Assembly (NCBI GenBank): GCA_945878515.1
Contig: CAMCTL010000156.1
Location: forward strand, 1-7,686
Source of the DNA: Flavobacterium psychrophilum
GTDB lineage: Bacteria > Bacteroidota > Bacteroidia > Flavobacteriales > Flavobacteriaceae
Length of the DNA: 7,686 bases
Direction of reading: 5' to 3'
The position numbers and the translations under genes are program-made. This document shows positions 1 through 5,455 of this stretch, one piece after another. How positions within the stretch are numbered: the stretch's first letter is position 1; each line of letters opens with the position of its first letter. The notes below the pieces were generated by a model that did not search any database, was not told the origin of the DNA, and was given only the letters and a program-made list of their open reading frames with translations.

Positions 1-144
1 TGTTTGCCCATGAAGCTTCTTTACTTGATGGTCTACTTTATACTCAATTGATAAATTTTCTAATTCCGATTTTGATATGTAATCTAACACCTCTGAAACT
101 TGCATAGTTTCTTGTAAAGTTATTAAATTTACTGTTTCGAACAC
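1..144 (-). CDS. Probable IS4-type transposase, N-terminal fragment cut by window edge
   Basis: An open frame on the minus strand runs off the left edge and gives 48 residues from a GTG at 142-144, directly after an in-frame TAA (145-147), or 35 residues from an ATG at 103-105. The segment ELENLSIEYKVDHQVKKLHG resembles the N-terminal region of IS4-like DDE transposases of Bacteroidetes, where a helix ending in a 'KVDxxVKKLxG' phrase precedes the catalytic domain. This is recognition from memory, not an alignment. No catalytic residues lie inside the window, so whether the gene is intact cannot be judged. Which start is used is unclear: the longer form keeps a plausible leading segment, while the ATG form has a conventional codon. 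The neighbouring repeats fit a region that collects mobile DNA. The fragment is too short to exclude another protein. Confidence 0.45.
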   Translation of the reverse strand, partial: MFETVNLITLQETMQVSEVLDYISKSELENLSIEYKVDHQVKKLHGQT

Positions 145-241
145 TTATGATTTGCAATCCGTGCCTATTAACGAGTGTACCTCAAACGCCCGGATTTATA
201 AAATAGTTCTTTTAGGGACAGCTGCATTACAACCGAGGTTG

Positions 242-283
242 CTGTGCGATTCCGATAGCTATCGGAACTCCGACTTCGCACAG
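242..283. repeat. Nested palindrome, copy 1 (REP-like hairpin)
   Basis: The outer arms CTGTGCGA (242-249) and TCGCACAG (276-283) are perfect complements. Inside them lies an 18-nt perfect palindrome, TTCCGATAGCTATCGGAA (250-267). A competing fold pairs TCGGA (262-266) with TCCGA (269-273). A second copy at 367-407 differs at three positions over 41 aligned bases. Size, nesting and recurrence are those of a bacterial REP-like extragenic palindrome; mobilisation by the nearby RAYT is inference. Confidence 0.75.
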
Positions 284-312
284 TTCTTGAAATGGTTGAT
301 GAGGTTTTGAAA

Positions 313-358
313 ACCCGCTCAACATAGTCTTCTCTAAAACGAAGAAGCTATTAAAAGT
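313..358 (+). repeat. 46-bp repeat module, copy A
   Basis: This begins ACCCGCTCAAC and ends TTAAAAGT. It matches 1533-1578 at 39 of 46 positions without gaps, sharing the 14-nt core TTCTCTAAAACGAA. The copy lies between the two nested palindromes and is followed after 8 bp by the second of them. No frame through it looks coding. The same order, module then hairpin, recurs at 1533-1619 and in decayed form at 2304-2370. Confidence 0.75.
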
Positions 359-366
359 TTGCGTGT

Positions 367-407
367 GCTGTGCCATTCAGATAGCTATCGGAACTTCGAC
401 TTCGCAC
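367..407. repeat. Nested palindrome, copy 2 (slightly decayed)
   Basis: This matches 241-281 except for three substitutions: G to C in the left outer arm, C to A in the inner left arm, and C to T after the inner palindrome. The core GATAGCTATC remains perfect, while the outer and inner arms each now contain a mismatch. Changes that are not compensated within the stem suggest this copy is decaying rather than maintained as a structure. Confidence 0.7.
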
Positions 408-473
408 CCATTCCAATAGACAACTAGCGCTTCATAATCATAACTTCCAACTTCCGACTAAACACTTTTCTGC

Positions 474-481
474 TATCTTTG
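474..481 (+). promoter_or_regulatory. Candidate -7 promoter element for rhuM
   Basis: TATCTTTG matches the Bacteroidetes primary sigma -7 consensus TAnnTTTG and lies 39 bp before the rhuM ATG at 521. No clear TTG-type -33 element is visible at the usual distance. The call rests on the -7 match and its position. A weak AGGA (516-519) is only one base from the ATG, which is common where Shine-Dalgarno pairing is not essential. Confidence 0.5.
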
Positions 482-520
482 TGATAGGAACAAAAGGTTT
501 CGGCTCTAAAATAATAGGAT

Positions 521-1519
521 ATGAACACAGGCGAAATACTAATTTATCAAAACCAAGACGGTAACATTAAAATAGATGTTCGGCTGGAGGAAGAAACCGT
601 TTGGCTAACGCAAGACCAAATGGCACAACTATTTGGAAAAGGGAGAAGTACCATTACGGAACATATTGGAAATGTTTTCAAAGAAGGAGAACTAAGTGAA
701 ATGGCAACTCGTCGGAATTTCCGACTAGTTCGATTAGAAGGTAGTCGTGAAGTAGAAAGAGATGTGGAGCATTATAATCTTGATGTAGTAATATCTGTAG
801 GTTATCGTGTAAAATCGCAACAAGGCACACAGTTCAGAATTTGGGTAACGCAAAGATTAAAAGAATATATTATCAAAGGGTTTACCTTGAATGATGACCG
901 CTTTAAATCGGGTACATCAATGAATTATTTCAATGAATTGCAAAGTCGCATTCGTTCAATTCGTTTGTCTGAAAAGTTTTTTTATCAAAAAATAAAAGAC
1001 ATATATACCACCAGCATCGATTATGATTCAAAAGATGAAAAAACTATAGCGTTTTTTAAAGTTGTTCAAAATAAATTGCTTTGGGCGATTTCTCAAAATA
1101 CCGCAGCCGAATTGGTGTATAGAAGAGTTGATGCGAATTTGCCTTTGATTGGAATGTTGTCTTATGATAAAAAAGAAGCTAAAAATATCCAAAAACAAGA
1201 AGTTAGCATTGCTAAAAACTATTTGAATGAAGACGAAATGAAGTTATTAGGACTTTTAGTGGAGCAGTATTTGGCCTTTGCTGAAACTATGGCACAACAA
1301 CAAACTCCTATGTATATGAAAGATTGGATTGCAAGATTAGATGGTTTACTTCAATTGAATGGGCGAGAATTACTAACACACGCGGGAACAATTTCGCATC
1401 AAATGGCAATAGACAAATCGGAAGAGGAATTTCAAAAATTTAAATTAGAGCAAAAAACAATTGAAAAAGAACAAAGCTTGAAAGAAATTGAAGAAGATAT
1501 AAAAAGGTTAAAAAAATAA
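521..1519 (+). CDS. rhuM: RhuM-family protein (Virulence_RhuM family)
   Basis: The 332-residue product is close to the usual family length of roughly 330-345 and appears complete. Family landmarks visible are the N-terminal WLTQDQMAQLFGKGRSTITEHI (about residues 28-49, helix-turn-helix-like), then HYNLDVVISVGYRVKS (about 84-99), GTQFRIWVTQRLKEYIIKGF (about 102-121) and a central helical region. The last about 38 residues are rich in Lys, Glu and Gln and probably form a coiled coil. There is no signal peptide or membrane segment, so it should be cytoplasmic. The family is named after a gene on a Salmonella pathogenicity island, but its biochemical function is not established, and the HTH-like segment only suggests nucleic-acid contact. 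Homologues sit on islands and near mobile elements, and here repeats lie on both sides. A 15-nt palindrome (711-725) lies within the coding sequence. The start at 521 is the first ATG after the candidate promoter and begins the conserved N-terminus. Confidence 0.88.
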   Translation: MNTGEILIYQNQDGNIKIDVRLEEETVWLTQDQMAQLFGKGRSTITEHIGNVFKEGELSEMATRRNFRLVRLEGSREVERDVEHYNLDVVISVGYRVKSQQGTQFRIWVTQRLKEYIIKGFTLNDDRFKSGTSMNYFNELQSRIRSIRLSEKFFYQKIKDIYTTSIDYDSKDEKTIAFFKVVQNKLLWAISQNTAAELVYRRVDANLPLIGMLSYDKKEAKNIQKQEVSIAKNYLNEDEMKLLGLLVEQYLAFAETMAQQQTPMYMKDWIARLDGLLQLNGRELLTHAGTISHQMAIDKSEEEFQKFKLEQKTIEKEQSLKEIEEDIKRLKK

Positions 1520-1532
1520 TATGCAAAAATAC

Positions 1533-1578
1533 ACCCGCTCAACGAAGTATTCTCTAAAACGAAAACGTTACTAAAAGT
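1533..1578 (+). repeat. 46-bp repeat module, copy B
   Basis: This matches 313-358 at 39 of 46 positions, in the same orientation. It begins 13 bp after the rhuM stop codon and is followed after 8 bp by the large palindrome at 1587-1619. The spacing from module to hairpin equals that at copy A (8 bp), although the hairpin sequence is entirely different. Confidence 0.75.
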
Positions 1579-1586
1579 CGAGAGTG

Positions 1587-1619
1587 AACCCTCGCAGGGT
1601 TTTAAACCCTGCGAGGGTT
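1587..1619. repeat. Perfect 33-nt palindrome, candidate REP site of the adjacent RAYT
   Basis: The arms AACCCTCGCAGGGTTT (1587-1602) and AAACCCTGCGAGGGTT (1604-1619) are perfectly complementary around a single central T. Each arm also contains its own small inverted repeat (CCCT-CGC-AGGG and CCCT-GCG-AGGG), so single-stranded DNA could form either one long hairpin or two small ones. Its GC-rich stem stands out from the AT-rich surroundings. RAYT proteins act on extragenic palindromes that commonly flank their genes, and this one ends 51 bp before the RAYT start. I recall very similar palindromes as common in flavobacterial genomes. It could also act as a transcription terminator for rhuM, although no T-run follows it. 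Confidence 0.8.
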
Positions 1620-1670
1620 GAAAATAAGGAAATGATAAAAAAGACGTTTAAGGATTAAAACGATAAAAAA

Positions 1671-2284
1671 ATGGAAACAAAAGTACCACTGGAACACGGG
1701 AAATATTATCACATTTATAATCGTGGTAATAACGGAATTGACGTTTTTCTGGAACCTGAAAACTATTATTATTTCCTTAGATTATACGCTAAATATATAG
1801 AGCCTATTGCTGATACTTTTGCTTGGTGTTTGCTAAAAAATCATTTTCATTTTTTGGTTAAAATAAAAGATATCGCGGAAATTAACCCAAACAATTTAAC
1901 CTACAACACCACCGAAAAACCAAAAGTGGTAGAACCATCTAGACAATTTTCGCATTTATTCAACGCTTATACCCAAGCAATTAATAAAAGACACCATAGA
2001 ACAGGCAGTTTGTTTGAGAAAAATTTTGAACGAAAACTAGTCAACACCGAAAGGTATTTTCGACAACTCATTTACTATATTCACAACAATCCGTTCAACA
2101 TGGTTTTGTAAAACAAATGAGTTTATACCCATGGTCGTCTTACGGAACTATTATTTCAGATCAACCATCAAAACTCAAAAGGGAGCAAGTACATGAACTA
2201 TTTGGAGATAAAAATAATTTTATAGACTATCATCTGCAACAACAAAATATGGCTGAAATTAGTAAATTAATTATTGAATATTAA
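1671..2284 (+). pseudogene. REP-associated tyrosine transposase (RAYT, Y1/HUH family), frameshifted
   Basis: Residues 1-141 read as a Y1 transposase: start HGKYYHIYNRGNN, HUH motif NHFHFLVK (H58 and H60) and probable catalytic tyrosine Y136 in YYIHNNP. These enzymes cut and rejoin single-stranded DNA at REP hairpins through a 5'-phosphotyrosine. After N-N-P the frame breaks and stops at 2109-2111 (146 residues). In the frame shifted by one base, from CAA at 2096, the protein continues QHGFVKQMSLYPWSSY and on to a TAA at 2282-2284. Restoring one base around 2093-2095 gives NNPVQHGFV, the usual family phrase, and a protein of about 204 residues. I recall the E. coli homologue having NPVKHGWV at this place, with its catalytic Tyr the same distance before it. 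The short product keeps the catalytic residues but loses the conserved WSSY tail. Natural mutation and sequencing error cannot be separated here. A weak AGGA precedes the ATG. Confidence 0.88.
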
Positions 2285-2303
2285 GTTTGCTTAATTTTCC
2301 CAT

Positions 2304-2370
2304 CTACACAAAACCTTCTTTAAAACCTAAAGGTATTAAAAGTTTGGGATGCTACGCAATTCCGTAATCG
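2304..2370 (+). repeat. Degenerate third copy of the module-plus-hairpin repeat
   Basis: CTTCTTTAAAAC (2315-2326) and TATTAAAAGTTTG (2334-2346) line up with the matching parts of copy A (329-361). The following GCTACGCAATTCCGTAATCG (2351-2370) resembles the start of the nested palindrome at 241, but its right arm is lost. The order is the same as in 313-407. It lies 19 bp after the transposase reading frame ends, so the RAYT has related repeats on both sides. The rest of the 2285-2437 spacer shows nothing I recognise apart from a weak hairpin near its end. Confidence 0.5.
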
Positions 2371-2408
2371 CCATTAAAACCTACTCAAAAATTCCCAAAA
2401 GTGCACAA

Positions 2409-2439
2409 AGCAATCTTTTTTGAAAAGAGAAAAATTGCT
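2409..2439 (-). terminator. Weak candidate terminator of the crtD-cruF operon
   Basis: AGCAAT (2409-2414) pairs with ATTGCT (2434-2439), with further A-T pairs possible inside the A/T-rich loop. Read on the minus strand, the hairpin begins inside the cruF stop codon and is followed by only three T's. Position fits an operon end; the low GC and short T-run make it unconvincing. Confidence 0.25.
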
Positions 2440-3082
2440 AAAGAAAAAAATTGAAAATCCCAAAAAAGATAAACTGTAAAATGAGCAAATAAGGTGCTAA
2501 ATCATTTTTAGAATTTCCTTTAAAATGGGTTACGGTGAAACAAAGTATAAAGGAAATTACAAACCATGCAATATAGTTTTTAAGTGGTACAACCGCATCT
2601 TTCCAATTCCAAAAATGATACTGCATAGCAACCGGCTCAATCAAAATATCTAAAGCTACTAATATGCAAGCCGATGCCAACGCAACACCTAGCTTGCTTT
2701 TTATTTTAGATTCAATACTAAAGACTACCGAACAAGTAAGCAACATCCAATTGACCCCAATAATAAGTGGTGTTTCAAAAAATTTGAATCCTAAAGTGGT
2801 TTTGTATTCGTAATGACCAAAAATGAGACCGGTAGTAACACCAAGAACTTCAATAAAATAGCCAACGATGGCAACAATCAAAAAAACAAACGCATGCTTG
2901 TAGGTTGCATTCCGATGGTTGGCAAATAATAATGTAGCATTTACCAAAAGATTTAAAGGCGTTAGGGACAAAAAATCAATAGTTTGGTTTTTGCTCAAAA
3001 TCCCAATTATACCCGAAACATAAAAAGCAACTAGTATAATAATTGACGCCCTGAGTTTTAATGGTGTTTCGTTATTCAACAT
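2438..3082 (-). CDS. cruF: CruF-family carotenoid hydratase (integral membrane)
   Basis: The 214-residue, strongly hydrophobic protein has about seven predicted membrane segments. It carries hallmarks of the CruF/DUF422 carotenoid biosynthesis family: GYFIEVLGVTTGLIFGHYEY (74-93), LDILIEPVA (144-152) with D145 and E149, FWNW (157-160) and NYIAWF (169-174). CruF adds water across the C-1',2' double bond of an acyclic carotenoid end, giving a 1'-hydroxy group; acidic residues in membrane helices are the likely catalytic ones, by inference. It follows crtD on the same strand, and that pairing is the expected one because CrtD desaturates the 1-hydroxylated product. I prefer the ATG at 3080-3082, which overlaps the crtD end by 11 bp. 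An in-frame GTG at 3101-3103 would add seven residues. The overlap implies translational coupling. The exact substrate (lycopene-like or a monocyclic carotene) cannot be read from sequence. Confidence 0.87.
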   Translation of the reverse strand: MLNNETPLKLRASIIILVAFYVSGIIGILSKNQTIDFLSLTPLNLLVNATLLFANHRNATYKHAFVFLIVAIVGYFIEVLGVTTGLIFGHYEYKTTLGFKFFETPLIIGVNWMLLTCSVVFSIESKIKSKLGVALASACILVALDILIEPVAMQYHFWNWKDAVVPLKNYIAWFVISFILCFTVTHFKGNSKNDLAPYLLILQFIFFGIFNFFL

Positions 3083-4556
3083 GATTTGTAGCAATTTTAG
3101 CACTTAATAAACAAAGGGGAATTCCACCACCAGGATGAACACTTCCACCCACGAAATACAAGCCTTTGATGTTTTTTTTGAAATTAGGATGTCTTAAAAA
3201 TGCTGCAAATTTAGAATTACTGGACGTTCCATAAAGTGAACCTTGATAGGAAGAAGTCTTGCTCTCAATGGTTCGTGGATCTAAAATTTGTTCGTTTTCT
3301 ATTAAATCTTCCAAATTTATATCGAGTTGCTTATTAATTTTTGTAATGACATTCTTTTTGGTTTGAAGTATCAATTGATCCCAGTTTTGTCCAATATTTG
3401 AAGGCGCATTTATCATAACAAACCAATTCTCAGTGCCAATTGGTGCGTCATCGTTTGCTAATTTAGACGATATGTTAATGTAAACTGTGGGATCATCAGA
3501 CATTGATTTTTTGTTGAAAATACAATCAAATTCTTCTTTATATTGGCTTGAAAAAAATATGTTGTGCAAGTCTAATTCGGCAAATTCTTTTTTTATGCCC
3601 CAATAAAAAATAACAGCTGAACTAGAACGTTCTTGCGCCAAATTCTTCTTTGGTATTTTCAGTTGTGGCAGTAATTTATGGTAAGTAAAATAGATATCCA
3701 TGTTACTGAAAACCAAATTACAGTCGATAGTTTTGTCATTAACTTTGATACCAACAACTTGCTTGTGCTTCGAGTCAACCAGAATTTGTTCCACTGGGCT
3801 GTTGTAAATAAATTTCACCCCAATATCTTCGGCTAATTTTACTAGAGAAGTCGTAATACTATTCATGCCATCTATTGGAAAAAATGTCCCCACATTGTGT
3901 TCGTAATGAGGAATAATTCCCATGATACCAGGCGTTTTATAAGGATTTGAACCGTTATAAGTAGCGTATCTGTCAAACAATTGCACTAATTTTGGGTGTT
4001 TCAAATCATTTAAATTGGTATTGTGTAAAGACTGATTGATGTCTAAACTGTTGATTTTAAAAATGGCTTTAATCGTTTTAAGATTGAGGAAGTTTTTGAT
4101 TTGATGTAAGCTTTGCTCCAAAAACAAATCGCCTATAGTTTCATTTATAAACGATGCTTTTTTCAATTTTTTTTCGATAATACCTGCCGGAACATTAAAA
4201 ATTTCGCTTACTTTTTTAGAAAATACTGCAACATTACTGTCCGCTTCTAATCTCGTTCCATCGTCCCAAAAGTAATTACAGGATTTATCGTGTTTAATGT
4301 AGTTAAAATAATCTCGAGGATTTTTTCCAGCCAAATCAAATAATTCATCCACAAAATGAGGCATTGTAAACAAAGACGGCCCAGCATCAAAACGATAATG
4401 ACCCAAATCAAATGTAGAAAGTTTTCCACCAGGATAAGCATTTTTTTCAAATACAGTAACATCGTAACCTTTTATTTGCAAGCGAATAGCACTAGCAATT
4501 CCAGCGATTCCCGATCCAACAACAATGGCATTTAAATGGTTTCTCTTATTGCTCAC
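3072..4556 (-). CDS. crtD: CrtD, 1-hydroxycarotenoid 3,4-desaturase (CrtI-type FAD enzyme)
   Basis: The 494-residue product is typical in length for the phytoene-desaturase superfamily. It has an N-terminal Rossmann FAD site, VVGSGIAG (12-19) with E37 at the end of the second strand, followed by YPGGKLSTF and RFDAGPSLFTMP. The C-terminal signature GLYFVGGSVHPGGGIPLCLL (465-484) is typical of CrtI-type enzymes and closes the FAD site. I assign CrtD rather than CrtI or a ketolase because of the overall flavobacterial CrtD-like sequence and the adjacent overlapping cruF. In that pathway CrtD introduces the 3',4' double bond after CruF has hydroxylated C-1', as in myxol and saproxanthin synthesis. 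The start is a GTG (4554-4556): an in-frame TGA lies upstream, no ATG intervenes, and the FAD motif begins at residue 12. AAAAGG abuts the GTG, too close for normal Shine-Dalgarno spacing. It is the first gene of a two-gene operon. A related desaturase role such as CrtI remains possible. Confidence 0.88.
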   Translation of the reverse strand: MSNKRNHLNAIVVGSGIAGIASAIRLQIKGYDVTVFEKNAYPGGKLSTFDLGHYRFDAGPSLFTMPHFVDELFDLAGKNPRDYFNYIKHDKSCNYFWDDGTRLEADSNVAVFSKKVSEIFNVPAGIIEKKLKKASFINETIGDLFLEQSLHQIKNFLNLKTIKAIFKINSLDINQSLHNTNLNDLKHPKLVQLFDRYATYNGSNPYKTPGIMGIIPHYEHNVGTFFPIDGMNSITTSLVKLAEDIGVKFIYNSPVEQILVDSKHKQVVGIKVNDKTIDCNLVFSNMDIYFTYHKLLPQLKIPKKNLAQERSSSAVIFYWGIKKEFAELDLHNIFFSSQYKEEFDCIFNKKSMSDDPTVYINISSKLANDDAPIGTENWFVMINAPSNIGQNWDQLILQTKKNVITKINKQLDINLEDLIENEQILDPRTIESKTSSYQGSLYGTSSNSKFAAFLRHPNFKKNIKGLYFVGGSVHPGGGIPLCLLSAKIATNHVE

Positions 4557-4575
4557 CTTTTGTTTGATTTTAGTG

Positions 4576-4583
4576 CAAATATA
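4576..4583 (-). promoter_or_regulatory. Candidate -7 element of the crtD-cruF promoter
   Basis: On the minus strand this reads TATATTTG, a full match to the Bacteroidetes -7 consensus TAnnTTTG, ending 19 bp before the crtD GTG. The transcript leader would be only about 10-15 nt. No strong TTG -33 element lies at the usual spacing. Confidence 0.5.
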
Positions 4584-4853
4584 TTGAACAAAAATAAGAG
4601 TTCTAACAGAAACAACTCATTTTTTGTAAAAAAGATTTCTTGCGGTAATTTTCAAAATTCGAACGATAAATGTTTAATTACATTGGATTAATTTGTGGAT
4701 TGATAAGACTTTGATATTATGCGAATAACCTGATTTCGATTATTATTGGGTAATTATTTTAAAACATAGAAAATTACTATTTAGTAAACCTGACAGTTTC
4801 TGGGAATTTGTCTGCCAAACATTGAAGTTTTTATACATCCGTTACCGCTCTAG

Positions 4854-4861
4854 TATCTTTG
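4854..4861 (+). promoter_or_regulatory. Candidate plus-strand promoter -7 element
   Basis: TATCTTTG is identical to the element proposed upstream of rhuM at 474-481. It is 43 bp before a small ORF and about 600 bp before the large secreted-protein gene. No good -33 match is seen; the nearest upstream TTG (4822-4824) is too far away. Confidence 0.35.
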
Positions 4862-4904
4862 TCAAATTTTTTGTAGCGCAATTACTACTTTTACAAAGGA
4901 TATA

Positions 4905-4979
4905 ATGCTGTATTTGTGGGTAGCAGTCCAATTGTGTCGGGGTTTTCATGTGGATGCTATTGTTTATTTGTCGTACTAA
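4905..4979 (+). CDS. Possible 24-residue hydrophobic peptide
   Basis: This ATG-to-TAA frame encodes a short peptide beginning MLYLWVAVQLCRGF and ending in a hydrophobic stretch with three Tyr in the molecule. AAAGGA (4895-4900) lies 4 bp before the ATG, one of the better Shine-Dalgarno matches in the window, and a TATCTTTG promoter-like site lies 43 bp upstream. I do not recognise the peptide. Short frames this size occur by chance in AT-rich DNA, so the only support is the three signals lying in a sensible order. It could be a small membrane peptide, a leader, or part of an untranslated RNA. Confidence 0.2.
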   Translation: MLYLWVAVQLCRGFHVDAIVYLSY

Positions 4980-5212
4980 AAAATAAAATCACAGAATATT
5001 TAATCATTAAATTATCATATAAACGTTTGTTAAATTAATTATTTTTATTTTGCTTTGTTATAAGCAAATAATTTTATGGCGGTAAACGTTTTACATACAA
5101 CACTTCTATTGTTTCAGCAGCGCTTGGTTTGGCATTCGCTACTTTCTTTTTTTATTCTTTTTCAATTCGTTTATTTGTATTCTTTCTTTGTTCGAATCAA
5201 CCGTGCGCATAC

Positions 5213-5246
5213 ACGAATCCCTTGTGCATTTGGCGCAATGATTCGT
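5213..5246. other. Compound hairpin in the intergenic region
   Basis: ACGAATC (5213-5219) pairs with GATTCGT (5240-5246). Inside, TTGTGC (5222-5227) pairs with GCGCAA (5233-5238) with one G-T wobble, leaving a 5-nt loop and a small CC/T internal loop. The 13-pair stem is far more GC-rich than its surroundings. It lacks a T-run, so it is not an obvious terminator. It may be a structured element of the leader of the downstream gene, or a relic repeat. Confidence 0.35.
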
Positions 5247-5455
5247 AAAATTATCCGAACACCGCCGACATTACACCAACATATTAATAATAAACACTTT
5301 TGTAGCGAATCTCATTTATTTATTAAGCATAAATTACAAACAACATGACTATTTTTATTAGCAGGTTTAAAACGCATAACTCATTACCCTTAACTCATAA
5401 TTAAAAAAAGCAAGCCCTGTGAAGCAGTAAGAGCAGGAAAAACAACAAGTAAACT

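Larger units (their letters stand above)
145..473. other. Non-coding, repeat-rich spacer between transposase fragment and rhuM
   Basis: I see no credible gene in this stretch. It holds a short inverted repeat CAACC-GA-GGTTG (230-241), two nested palindromes (242-283 and 367-407) and one copy of a 46-bp module (313-358), listed separately. The terminal inverted repeat of the element owning the left-edge transposase should lie somewhere in 145-240. I could not identify it without the other end of the element. Confidence 0.6.
4584..5455. other. Long AT-rich intergenic region without a confident gene
   Basis: This gap separates the divergently oriented carotenoid operon and the secreted-protein gene. 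It contains a TATCTTTG promoter-like site (4854-4861), a 24-codon ORF (4905-4979), an A/T-rich stem-loop with arms TTTGCTT (5049-5055) and AAGCAAA (5062-5068), a near-palindrome GTAAACGTTTTAC (5082-5094) and a compound hairpin (5213-5246). A 90-codon open frame at 5076-5348 has no recognisable domain and odd composition, so I do not call it. The DNA just before the ATG at 5456 has no clear promoter. The downstream gene may be transcribed from far upstream or from a non-consensus site. Confidence 0.55.

Noticed and set aside
1587..1619. Rho-independent terminator for rhuM
   Set aside because: The hairpin is strong, but neither strand has a T-run right after it. Its symmetry and position before a RAYT gene favour a REP-type element, although it may slow transcription.
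2085..2104. Programmed frameshifting in the RAYT gene
   Set aside because: No slippery heptamer or downstream pseudoknot is apparent at CCGTTCAAC, and the RAYT family is normally encoded in one frame. A simple one-base deletion or a sequencing error explains it better.
242..2370. CRISPR array suggested by recurring palindromic repeats
   Set aside because: The copies are few, irregularly spaced over 2 kb, separated by whole genes and diverged; no cas gene is present.
4247..4462. 71-codon minus-strand frame
   Set aside because: It lies wholly inside crtD in another frame of the same strand and has no family features.
5076..5348. 90-codon plus-strand open frame in the intergenic region
   Set aside because: No recognisable domain, no ribosome-binding site, very phenylalanine- and histidine-rich composition, and the hairpin at 5213-5246 lies within it. 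It looks like a chance frame, though an unusual small protein cannot be wholly excluded.
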